Shown piece after piece: positions 48,599 through 59,410 of a stretch of 64,000 bases of DNA; positions within the stretch are counted from its first letter, which is position 1, and the number at the start of each line of letters is the position of its first letter. The DNA is taken from positions 639,682 through 703,681 of the forward strand of contig MU404063.1 in NCBI GenBank assembly GCA_022695795.1, read 5' to 3'. The position numbers and the translations under genes are program-made. Under the pieces are notes generated by a model. It did not search any database and was not told the origin of the DNA. It saw only the letters and a program-made list of their open reading frames with translations. Origin of the DNA: Biscogniauxia marginata. Its lineage: Eukaryota > Ascomycota > Sordariomycetes > Xylariales > Xylariaceae.

Positions 48599-51545
48599 TT
48601 ACCCTGCTTTGACAGGCCCAAACAGCTCAGGCGAGACATAGAACGCATTCGATTGCCTGCCCGCCGAGTCTTGCTTCAGGCTTACCCATGCATGGATCCC
48701 CCGTCCCCGGTCCATCGGTCTACGTTGCACCGCACTGATTACCTTATTATACCTCTCCCGGTAGACAGGCGACGTACATGTCGCACTCATATACCTCTCG
48801 ATGCGTTCCTGAACCTCGGCATCATTATCCGCATATGTCACAATTGGAAAATGCACTGTGCCTACGGGGCTATCCGGCGCGTCGCTCGTAAACGCGAAAC
48901 ACGACAGCAGGGGCTTCGCGTGGAAGGGGCCTAGCGACCCGTAAGCCATAATCTCGCAGAACCGCTGGATCTCGTACGCGCATCCGTTCGGGCAGATGGC
49001 CACGTGCTTCTGCGCGATCTCGGACGCGGAGGTACCGGGATGGGCGATGTACACCTTGACGCGGGCACGCTTCACGTCTGGAAACAGGTCGAGCGAGAAG
49101 TAGACGACGGAGTCGGTGGATGTCATAATGCGTTCAACAAAGCCCCATGCGTCCGTCATACCGAGACGTTCGAACGCTTGCCGAGTTATGGACAGGGCAT
49201 TATCTTCCCCAGATGCACATGGGTTGAGATAGATCTTCCACTCCGGCCCAGTCTTCGATAACGCGCAGCTGTGCCACGCAGTAAATTTGCCTTTGGGTTG
49301 GGAAGGCATAAAGAGATCACGGATGAGATTGAAACGATCTAGTGAGACTGTCTTGTTGTATCTTGTGGCAAGGTCTTCGTTTAGTTGCAGTGCGCTCTCC
49401 TGGAGCTGTGGTAGGCTGTTCACCCCTGACTGGGCTTCGATTAGGAATCGGAGCTCGGCGTCTCCGGTCCTCTGGTCTAGAGTTACTGAGTACTCAAAGG
49501 GCGAACTGTCGTTGCTTACACTGGAAACCCAGCCCGACATATCTACTTCTCTAGGTATAGGCTTGTGGCCCCATTTCCCTGCCGCCAGCGTCAGAGCCTC
49601 AAGTAGCTGTTGTTCCGCTGTTGCACTTTGTCCAAGTGCCCGAGAAAGGTGTGATATCTGCCGCCTAGCTTCACTGATGTATGTGCCGGTAACGGTTTGG
49701 TCCAGAGGCACGGGTTTCATTCCGCTCTGGAAGTGCCGAAGACGCAAGTCCTTGCCCCGCGTGATCTCAACATTCGGTATTGTATGTCTCCTATTATACA
49801 GCTCCTTTAAAGCCGCAACCGTATAGTTGATATGCTCATCAGAAAGAACATAGCGGGGCACCGCAAAACGGACCAGGTTCGGTATATTCTTGCGGTCTTC
49901 TGGGGACTTCTTATCCCATTCCCACCCGAAAGGACCTGCTTCCGCCGCGCGGATGCCGTAATCCTTGATCAGCTCTAGGGTGAAGCCGACGGAGGCAAAA
50001 TCAGCCGGCTTCCTGTTGCAGCCGTAGAAGAACTCGTCCATGTCGAGGTAGACTGCGTGGCCTCCTGGCGGTGAGAGGACGGCGATTCCGCTCCCTTGCA
50101 GCTTCTGTGCAAATGATTGTACCTGGGCGATGCGGTTGCGGAGGTAGGATTTTTTGGTCACTTCGTACAGCCCGACCACGGCCGTCATTAAGTCCCGGCC
50201 ACTCACTAGATCGTTCGAAGTCAGTTTGAGGTTATGCCACCGGTTTACAGGGGATACCCAGCGCTTAATGAGAGCTAGAAATTACTTACTACCACCATAG
50301 GAATCGTTTCCATAACAGATAATCTGCCGCTCTTTGATACGGAGCCCTATACCTCCATACCTTCCGGCAAATAGTCCCTTGTCGCGAAAGCATAACGCGC
50401 CACCCATATTAGCAAGACCGTCTTTCTTCAAACTAATAGTAAACCCTTCAACATAAGAGAACATCTCTTGCACAATATCCGCAATCGTCTTGTCAGCGTA
50501 CCCACTCTCGAAACTGTGGATGAATAAGGCGTTCTCCGCAAATCGGCAGGCATCAAAGAATAGGGGAACTTGTTTGCGTTCCGCCAACGATGCGGCGTCT
50601 CTGATATTGGCCATAGAAACGGGCTGTGCGGCGGCCCAGTTGTTTGTGATGGTCATCAAGATCATGGACACTTGTCCAGGGTGCTGGTCAATAAAAGATT
50701 CGGTCGCAGCCACATCTAGATTTCCCTTGAAGGGGTTCGCTTTTCTGATAAGCTCCCGAGGGAACGGATTGCTCAACCCAGGTTGAGTGAACGTTTGGAG
50801 CTCAAACCCTGCTACGGCAGCATTGGCGCCAGTAGTATCAAAGAAGCCATTGCTAACTACCACCGGCCGACAAGACCCCTTCGTCTGTTGCGTCTCTTCC
50901 GCAATCATGTCCCTCAGTGTGGAAAATAGCAGAGACTCAGCACAACGTCCTTGCGGAACAATGAAAAAGTTTGGGCGTTCAAGCTGGTGAGTCCCACCAT
51001 TCACGAACCCGCTTTCGCATGACACCAGCAGCTTATTCTGGTAGAATTCACTATCTGCTGTCCCTGCAAGTATACTTCGGAATGCGCACTCTCGGTTATT
51101 TCCCCTCTCGAAGATGTCGCGAAAGGCATCTAAGAGGCAGTAATATCCCCAGTTGCGGCCGTAACTCTCATCGCCTCTCATCACTATAACGCCTTAAATC
51201 AGCCACTTCTATACTCGCTATGTTCCATAACGTGCTGAGCAAGTCTCGGAAGCCAAGTATATAAGAGACAGTCGAAAAGATACAATTTCCTTGGGGAGGA
51301 GAAGGGTAGGGGCTCTTACAGGCAGCCCATTGCACGTCTGTCATCGCCGAGGTACCAGAGTCTGATAGGTAATCACAGGTGACAAGCCCAGCAGGGAAAG
51401 CAAAGATGTTGTATTCAACATCTTTGAGAATCTTCTCGCGCTCTTCCGGTGTTACAGTCGAGAGGGACCTCACAACCACAGCGATATGCGATGGTGGGAG
51501 AGGCACACTTGGTGGCACAAATGAAGTCATTATAGAATTAATCAT
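48599..51545 (-). CDS. bifunctional fusion: tryptophanase domain + DMATS-type indole prenyltransferase domain
   Basis: One 908-aa frame from three exons: 51545-51320, 51183-50290, 50205-48599 (introns 136 and 84 bp, GT-AG, phases agree). Residues about 25-535 form a PLP beta-eliminating lyase: DYLSDSGTSAMTD, LMRGDESYG, VPQGRCAES (phosphate loop Gln153-Gly-Arg), NGFFDTT (Asp191), FFDACRFAEN (Asp286, Arg289), SLKKDGLANMGG (PLP lysine about 329), YGGMSGRD and LRHF (His531). Asp191 and His531 match Asp137 and His463 of tryptophanase, and Ala463 replaces the Arg381 of tyrosine phenol-lyase, so tryptophanase is the better call. Residues about 545-908 form an ABBA aromatic prenyltransferase: SPFEYSV (Glu611, indole-NH binding Glu), LRFLIEAQ, WKIYLNP, SLDLFP, ARVKVYIAHP (basic pyrophosphate sites), FPIVTYADND, GRGIHAWVSLKQ. 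Inferred: prenylation of Trp plus C-C lyase action to a prenylindole. A 40-residue insert (about 104-145) is present in the lyase. It is divergent to a P450. Confidence 0.93.
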
Positions 51546-52937
51546 ACTCCTCTTCAGGTGTTTTGATACTTTGGCAGTTTGTGGAATATCAATTCGTATT
51601 TACGGAGATATAAGAAGAGCCACAACCCCCTTTTATACGCAGCTATGCTGTAGTGAAGGATCTTCATAGAGACGGAGCATTTCATGACTTCGGGTACGAT
51701 GTTCTCTCCGCACCTTGCAGAGGAGTAGTCACAAAGCTATTGCCCTTATTATCATGCAGGTAGTCCTATATGTCACATCTAGCTTCTCTACACCTCTGAA
51801 TCCTTTCCTCCGCTATATGTGACACTACTTCGCTGACCGACTATACGAGACATACAGGTTGGCCACCCTTGGTGCACTCGAACAGCCTCACTATGTTACA
51901 TTACTAGCCTTTGTAGATGCGGTTGGTAAGATTATAACTCTGCTGAATCAATATCAGGACAGGTTCTGATGGAGCCATCGATAATTCGACTTCGGCGTCT
52001 CACTTACACGGATGAATAACAGGAAAGGGGTTACATGAAATTCACTGGTGTAACCTCGAAACACCCAACATAAAATTGATTCAGGTTAGTCGTACACCGA
52101 TAGCTTGGCAAGATTGGAAGGGGTCAGCGGGATGTCAGTATAAACACCGCAATTGGATGCCTTGCTTTACTTAATACACCTTGTATATTAACATTATCTA
52201 ACCCACCTTGTTGTAAAAAAACAGCAGGCTGTTCGATGTGCACTTATACCTGCAGGCTGATATCGCCGGCGCACATAACCAACCCCCTGACAAAAAGAAA
52301 AAGGCTGTGCAAAAGGTAATTTCAGCAAACAACCAAGTCTAATTAAGTACTTCTCAGATAGATGCTGCATATTACATCAGTCATAATTCAAGAACAAGAG
52401 AAATAATAATCTGCAAAATTGATCATGGTATAAATCAAGAAATACACCGTGGTATTTATATATAGGTACCTAGGTATTGTTGGCATATGGCGTGGCTTTG
52501 TATCGTGGCTGATGCCTGGCAAGTGAAGGGGGTATTGCATGCAAGGGAAGAACGGTCTTTGTACCGTATTTTGGTACATACTGGGATCCCCGTCCACTTG
52601 TGATACCCATGAGAGATAGTATGAACCAATACATGCTCCCCCCGAGATGCCTATACATATATTCACATACATCTAAAGGCTGGGCAAGTTGGGGTCCTTA
52701 TGTTTGTGTCATCCACTTACTTGATAGAACCAACTATCGGAAAAGGGGATAAGAATATGCATTGCACTTAGAACAGGTCACATCTAATATCATTTATCCC
52801 ACACCTACAGGTGCGACCTCTCTATTCCTATTATTCATACTCGTAACTTGTCATCCTAACCTCATCACGTCTACTCTTCTGTCTCACATTCACTACCCTT
52901 AGCAACCAATTCTTTTCAATCATACAAGGTCGCTGTC
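51546..52937. promoter_or_regulatory. divergent promoter region between fusion enzyme and P450
   Basis: A 1.39-kb gene-free stretch from which the fusion gene (left, minus) and the P450 (right, plus) are transcribed away from each other, allowing joint control. The P450 side is CT-rich before its ATG and has CAACCAATT near 52904. I see no clear CGG inverted pair for a Zn2Cys6 protein; GCCGGC at about 52265 is the only GC-rich palindrome noticed. Confidence 0.5.
51631..51638 (-). promoter_or_regulatory. TATA box of the fusion gene
   Basis: TATAAAAG on the minus strand, 86-93 bp upstream of the ATG at 51545. Confidence 0.55.
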
Positions 52938-54630
52938 ATGGCTTCAATAACTCTCTACGCAACATGTGCGTTTATAACGCTGCTATCATTATATGCCTTT
53001 AGAGTGTTTGCGACAAAATCGCTTCTGCCAACGCCACCTGGTCCTCCTCCTTTGCCGATAATTGGCAATGCGCACCAAGCACCGAAATCCCATGCATGGC
53101 TTCAGTATCACACCTGGAGTAAGACCTACGGGCCTATCATTCATCTGAATATGCTTGGACAATCTGTGATCATACTCTCTACCTCAAAGGCAGCACATGA
53201 TCTTCTCTCTAAGCGAGGCGCAACATTTTCAGACCGCCCACGTCTCGTTGTAAGTACTAATCTCAAGTTGCCACCCATTTGCTCGAAAAGTCTTCTTAAG
53301 CCAGCGTGGTTTCTAAATCTCGGACTTCAAGGTTTCAGCTGAGCTAGCACTGAAAGGCATGCATATGCTTCTAAGGCCTTACGACGAGCGTTTCCGGTTG
53401 CATCAAAGGCTGGAAAACCCGGTCCTAAACCCACGAGCAGCAAATTCCTATCTTTCCTTCCAAGGGCTGGAATCAAAGCAATTGCTATTCGATCTCCTGA
53501 ACGATGGAGGTGTTGCTGGGATTGACTGTCACGGACATTTCGAGCGCACAACAGCCAGTATTATTTACGCATTGTTCTACGGGTACCGGCTTAAATCCTC
53601 ATCTGAACCCGAGCTCGTTGCTGCACGCTCCGTAAACGACGAGTTCGGGCAGTTAGCCCAGGTTGGAGCATACCTTGTTGACTCATTTCCAATTCTGAAC
53701 AACCTCCCAGGATTTCTAGCACCCTGGAAAGCAGAAGCTGAGCGACACTGGAGTCGACAGCGTGCTTTGCATGTAGGCAACCTCCAGCGTGGCCTTCAAG
53801 GAAGCGAATGGAATTTCTCCAAACAAATGAAAAGTACCCTTGAAAGCGAGGGTATCGATATGCCCATTGAAGAGTTAGCACTTGACCTTGGCATTATGGC
53901 AGACGCTGCCATGGATGCCAGTACCGAGACTATGATGTGGTTCGTGGTGGCATGCGTTACGGAAAACCAGGAGTTTATTACCAAGGCGCAGAAGGACTTG
54001 GACGCCATCATCGGACGAGACAGATTACCCACCTTTGAGGATAAACCAAAATTGCTGTATATCGAAGCTATCATGGAAGAATTACTTCGATGGCGGCCTG
54101 CGGGTGCCGCAGGAGTCCCTCATTTCACGAAAATTGAAAGCAGCTACGAGGGATATAGAATTCCAGCAGGCTCCGTCGTCATAGCTAACCATTGGGCGAT
54201 CACGCGCGAAGAAGCGGTTTTCGGGCCCAAGGTGGAAGCTTTCATACCAGAGAGGTGGCTTGATTCGAAGAGCGGACAGGGCCCCAAAAGCAGCTCCGAG
54301 GAACTTAGAGATATTCCGACAGTAGGGTTCGGGTACGGGAGACGGATTTGTCCTGGACGACATATTGCACGTAACAGTCTATGGATCACGATCGCCAGAC
54401 TCTTATGGGCTTTCAATATTGAGCCTGGTCTCTCGGAATCGGGTGAGCGGGTTGCGATTGATTCTCTGGCAGCTACCGACGGTCTCGTTACGAAACCTCT
54501 GCCATTCAAGGTCGCATTCAAGCCCAGGGGGCAATGGGTGCGGGACATTATCACGAGAGAGTGCAACACCCATGATATGTGCTTTGCTGACATACTTAGC
54601 CAGATTGGGGCAGACTTGGCCGCAGATTAG
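52938..54630 (+). CDS. cytochrome P450 monooxygenase
   Basis: Membrane-anchored haem monooxygenase, 536 aa, two exons (52938-53249 and 53332-54630; 82-bp intron with acceptor CTTCAAG, chosen because it restores VSAELALKGMHMLLRPY). N-terminal helix (residues about 5-24) and hinge LPTPPGPPPLPIIGN. I-helix AAMDASTET (296-304; the usual Gly-x-Asp/Glu-Thr is relaxed), ExxR EELLR (354-357), PERW (410-413) and haem loop FGYGRRICPGRH with axial Cys444. All catalytic landmarks are intact. The sequence style is that of fungal class-E P450s of the O-methylsterigmatocystin oxidoreductase kind. It is divergent from the tryptophanase-prenyltransferase gene, so it likely oxidises the prenylated indole product; substrate and position of attack cannot be told. 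Confidence 0.93.
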
Positions 54631-55694
54631 GGTCTCAAATTTCATTGAGCAAACGACAATTTTATTCCTGTTGATCCTGTATTCATTTCTCACGCCTGTA
54701 TGTCGCTGACCACTTTCACTAATTATGATAATTCTCATATCATTACGGCTTTTCAACTAGGGGCTAGGGATGAGCCGCATCCACTAACAGGCCATTTGAT
54801 CTATCACTGGAAAAATCCATAGGAATATAGTGCGATCATTGGCCAAGTAAAGGCTATGCATGGGGAGTCGGTTTTCGCGCCGCGGGCCTGCTCCAACAGG
54901 TAGATCAAATAGTGCATTTTACGATGCTACATGGTTTGGCCAATAAGCCTCAACATTGACAACCAGGATAACCCTGGATTGTGTAATAACAGACATCACC
55001 ATGACCTTCTGTAGACGAGCATCTCAACAAATCCATTGGTACTTTAGTGTTCACGGTAGGCAATACGCTGTATGATACCGACGATCAGCAAGCCGAACTA
55101 CATATATATTAAACTTTGCTGTTGGTTGCCTTGATTAGCATTCGCTACGCCACATGCTGCTTTAAAGTCCGAAAAGATGTGGCCACAACTTGGCGGCTGC
55201 AGTTATTTCTGGCTCTATGATTGTTATGAATGATATTGAGGGGATGGTGCATACGTGCAACATCTTGTCCAAACAAAAGATAGAACCAACACGGACGTCT
55301 TAGCACGTTGATGCAGGCTACTTGACCGGTGTGGGAACCCAATTATGAATTACTGCTAGAGCCTACCGATATAGTATCCCAAAATGGGATATACCCGATT
55401 GAAATAAGGCAGTAAGGATGCTATTCATCATGCAGGAGTTGATATAACAAACTGTAGGCTTACTATGTAACGGGAGCAAGGCTCGCAACTTATAGCCTTC
55501 CCAAGGCTAATAACCCGCATTCATAGACCTATGTAGCTTGAGTTCCTATCTAACTACATATGTCTGGTCAAAGCGCTCTTCCAATCTGGTGCCTATATCG
55601 ACTCCGTCAGTTCTGTCTACAAGACGTATGGGTTCGTTTCTGTTCGACAGACACAGTCATAAGTTAATCTATTAGCTCTTATCAGCTTCACAGA
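54631..55694. other. intergenic region, no gene recognised
   Basis: Between the P450 and the rhodopsin-domain gene. Short frames only. Confidence 0.5.
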
Positions 55695-57021
55695 ATGGAG
55701 GCTGTTATACAGCCGACCAAAATACCGGCGGCAAACTACATTGGTTCTCAGATTACACTCAACATCACTACACTTGTCGTTATCGCCATCAGACTTTGGA
55801 CCAATTATTGGCACTGCAAGAAGCTTTTTGCTGATGACTGTGAGTATTTTGGACTCATTCTCAAACATAAGTTTGTGTACATTAACCGTACTTTCTTTAG
55901 ACCTTTCTGTTGTGGCTCTTATCCTTGTTGCAAGCTACTCGGCAACATCGTCTATGATGAACTCAAGTAGGGGTTCTTTGATGATCACATTCAGATAGGG
56001 GCCTAACTAAGCGCTAGCATTCAACTCGACACCCGAAACGGTTTCCCTAATATTTATCACCAGAGTAGGTTACTCCTTTTTCGACGTCTTGTGTGCTCCA
56101 AATACATACTAATTCATGTGAGTTGTCCAGTTAGCAGCAGCATGCATCTTCACAGCGACGGCCGCAATGTACTTCGCGAAACTTCCCTTGCTGATTCTCT
56201 TCCTTAGGAGTTTTGGTGTCAAGAAGTGGTTGCGTTATACATGCTACACCCTAATGGTCATTACCGCTGTCGGATTCCTGGCTGCAGCGCTGTATACAGG
56301 AGTTAATTGCAGCCCAGAGATACATACCTCCCTGGGTGACCCGTACCTCTTTCGTTGTGTTTCCGCCACTTTTTACACAACTGTATCACGCAATTCACTA
56401 TCACTCATAGTTGATATGGTCATCTTTGTACTGCCCCTTCCAATTGTCACCAAGCTGAAACTGCCTCTTCGCAAAAAGATTGGCTTAGCCTTGGTATTTT
56501 TAACAGGTACTTTGTAAGTTCGTTATATACGCTTCAATCCCAAGCACTCGTAATACTAAAGTGACCAACCAATAATAATAGTGCTCTTGCAGCTGGTACA
56601 GTTTCTTTGTATTACCAGGCAGGGCAGTTAGCAAGCACCTCATCTAACATTACTAACGCAATGCTGGCCACGTAAGTTGCAAACTTCTTGCCTCTCACAC
56701 TAGGGATATTTCCCCTAATATTTGGCTAGTGTCATCGAATGCTGCATTGTGATCATTGTCAGCTGTGCGCCTGCTTTCCGGCTATTTTGGACACATTACC
56801 TTAAGAAATCCTCCCTGTTTTCTCAGTTTAGTGAATCCTCTTCCACAACCCGCTCGAAAGGGTCACAGGCCGTCAGCACACCGGGAGGAGTACCAAAAAG
56901 CAGTTCCGGACCAATACGAGTCACGACTCATCATTACATCGAACTTCGTGACTACCCAAATACAACAACGCCGTCTTATCAGGCCATAGCCAGTAGCAAT
57001 CAACCTCAGGCGTACATATAA
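55695..57021 (+). CDS. rhodopsin-domain (PTH11-like) integral membrane protein
   Basis: Six exons join into 340 aa: 55695-55839, 55901-55966, 56018-56064, 56131-56513, 56582-56671, 56730-57021. Introns of 61, 51, 66, 68 and 58 bp are GT-AG, several with CTAAC-type branch sites (for example CCTAACTAAG before 56017), and the frame is closed throughout. Hydrophobic helices: ITLNITTLVVIAIRLW, SVVALILVASY, AAACIFTATAAMYFAKLPLLILF, YTLMVITAVGFLAAALY, LIVDMVIFVLPLPIV, IGLALVFLTG, CCIVIIVSCAPAF. The pattern is that of the large fungal 'rhodopsin domain' family related to the PTH11 receptors, with the K-L-x-x-L-x-x-F-L-R helix end and PLP-x-x-x-x-LKLP-x-x-KK motif. The 110-residue Ser/Thr-rich tail is cytosolic by analogy. 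Exons 2-3 are the least certain. Such genes occur often beside metabolite clusters; a role here is not shown. Confidence 0.82.
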
Positions 57022-58958
57022 GATAGAAGCTGGTTATCAGAAACGGGGCTTTCGCCCTCATTACTAAGCACCAAGCGCGAGAGGCTTTCAGCGGTGTGAA
57101 CAAGTGATACCAGGCGAGATGGGCAACAAAGGAGACATTCGGGTATAAAAGGACAGCTTACTTACGTAGCTTTAGTTCTAGTTCTTTGCGCAACAACTGC
57201 TTGTTATACCCCCATATATGGATATACTGGTACTCGTCGTGACACTGGCCATGTATAACTTGCTATAATTACACTCTCTGGGCTCGTAATATTCATCCTT
57301 AAAACATCTCTACATCCGGAGACTAAATAATCCCGACGACATAGCCCAAAGACATACGTAGGTAGGTATGTGGTGAACGAATGCGAGCGGGCTTCTTCAA
57401 GATATACCAAAGTCAACTCATGATATTTATCTACTCTTTAGCACAAATAGCTGGCTACACAGCTCCGACGGTAACTAGTCATGGAAGAAGGAAGAGTGAT
57501 AAAAGTAGAATAGCAGGTCGTGCGGAGTATGAAAAGTAGATAGTTAAGGTTATCGGACCCCGGAAGTAAAACAGACTATTGTAGCCAGCCGCCGGACTTT
57601 AATAGGGCGAACACGGTAGACAGGAGAGACGTGGTGTCGGAATTGACGATAATTCTCACAAGGTCCAGACATAATCAACATCGTAAGCGCCGGTCAACTC
57701 CTTAGGTAGTGGCTTGAAAAGGATATTGAGCTTTTCCGGGCTGAGCGTGTTGAGATAGGACGAAGGCATGAGGATAGGATCAAGTGTATTAGTTTAAGGT
57801 GAGTCTAGATGGATGGGCTTCGCCCATCCTATATATATGTAGATACAGGTGACTAGAGGTCGTATAGCCTCGTATTTCAATAGAGCGACGACGGAAGATA
57901 AACTGAGGCGGTGAATTTAAACAGTGTTTATTATATAATACCCATTTAGTTGAGCGCATATGCCCTTATTAAAGAGTTCACCGATTCGTAAGTCGGCTCG
58001 CCGGAAAGGGGTGGGGAGCAGCCACCTTTGAATTTAACGTCCAGTTGGTACAGTATCAACGATGCAGAAGATGTAGCATCCGTCATGTTTTATTATTTAG
58101 GATGTGAAGCGTTGTGGGAGTTCTGTTTGTTTTGCAGGATTCTCGGAAATGCTCTAGACACCAAAGCCACGGGTTTGGCTTCATCGCCTTCTAAAAGAAT
58201 GAATACTTTATGGTCAAATAAACGCGGAGAGTCAGATACCAAGTACTTCAGTCCCAGCCAATCACCCTGTAGCATAGATTGAAGCTTTAAACTGTCTGAC
58301 TAATTCTATACTGCGAAGAAATAATATCTCTAACCTGGATATGTTGATTCTAGCAAATACCCTGTTATAGATCCGGTAGAGTTAATTTACTCATTGCAGT
58401 GAGCCGGCGTGCTTCAACCCTTTTGTAAGATGATATGTATCCCTGTGTTACCCCTTACCGTCATAGTATGTATGACGAACAAGAACCGCAAACAACCTTG
58501 AACTAGAGAAAGCTAAGTCAGAGTGATATTTGGTGATAGCTATAGGTTCTTACCAGCCAGGCCCAATCCCGACTACATTACTTTGAGTTGTTCGACAGTT
58601 CAATGCGATGTAGAAGCTCAGCCCTTGATGCTAATTTGCCATGAACTGGAACACGTCTATATAATGAGAGACTTGGCGGCTCATACTCTGGCACTAACTA
58701 GCTTTGAACATATCAAAGCGATTATAAACCTGAAAGTTTGCAATATTTCGAAATAAAAGGAGGCATTTCCCGAGAACAGGGTACGCCAAGGGACGAGCTG
58801 CGAGTATTTAATTCAACATTATCCAAGTCGCGAAGAGGATAGCAATGTCTGACATAAAATCCATAGATCAATACCAACCAGTCCCTTGGTAAGCGTATGT
58901 CGACTCGCAATAGCAATCATCGAACCTAGGGCAAAGGACTTCCATTATCCACATCACC
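57022..58958. other. long intergenic region, no supported gene
   Basis: About 1.9 kb. A short GC hairpin GGGCTTCGCCC lies near 57818. Minus 58093-58275 has an open stretch (FILLEGDEAKPVALVSRAF) with protein-like composition but no family I know and no clear start or exons. Confidence 0.45.
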
Positions 58959-59410
58959 ATGTTCGCCTCTCAGATCTACACAGTAATCTGCCTAGCAGCT
59001 ACAGCAGTGGTACGCCTCGTTTCTCCCTCACTCTTGTCCGTCTCCCGGGTAATCGATCAGGGGCACGTCCCGCCCACCAATTCGCATTGAACTGACACCA
59101 CGGTAGACATATCCAGCCGGATGAATCGGTGAGAGACTAGGCATGCTTGACACGGGGACCTGTTTTGTGTTCGCAAATAAGCGGCGACTTGGGTGGGAAT
59201 TTCTGTCAGCTATAGCTGGAGCCACATCAGGGCTAAGGTCAACACCCAGGACTCCAACTACGACGACCTAGTCCGCCAGCCTTCGGCTCCGACTCAGGAT
59301 CCACACCTTCCGATAATGCGGCGGGCTTGGCGTAAGCGCCGGTCCCGGGCATCATGGTAGGGAATGGAGCCGCCGCGGCTGGGTTCTATGGACTAGGTGA
59401 AGGTTTTCAC
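58959..59410 (+). pseudogene. possible decayed small secreted GPI-anchored protein
   Basis: At 58959 an ATG in good context (CATCACCATG) opens a 43-codon frame starting MFASQIYTVICLAATAVV, a plausible signal peptide, and stops at 59088-59090. Further right (about 59250-59400) another frame reads GSDSGSTPSDNAAG, a stop, then APVPGIMVGNGAAAAGFYGL, the look of a Ser/Thr-rich stalk with a C-terminal GPI-attachment tail. The two parts do not join in one frame, so this is either a gene with introns I cannot place or a pseudogene. Low certainty. Confidence 0.35.

Noticed and set aside
49287..49826. 179-codon plus-strand frame
   Set aside because: It is the shadow of the prenyltransferase part of the fusion gene on the other strand; no domain and no gene signals.
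48599..51545. Two separate adjacent genes (lyase and prenyltransferase)
   Set aside because: The C-terminal part of the lyase (from residue 374) and the whole prenyltransferase are in one uninterrupted exon, 50205-48599, with no stop or promoter between them.
48599..51545. Tyrosine phenol-lyase as identity of the first domain
   Set aside because: The Arg381 equivalent is Ala, while the tryptophanase Asp137 and His463 equivalents are present.
57810..58000. Possible tRNA around GATTCGTAAGTCGGCTCGCCGG
   Set aside because: No cloverleaf with a TTC loop and acceptor pairing could be drawn; no tRNA or rRNA gene was recognised anywhere in the window.
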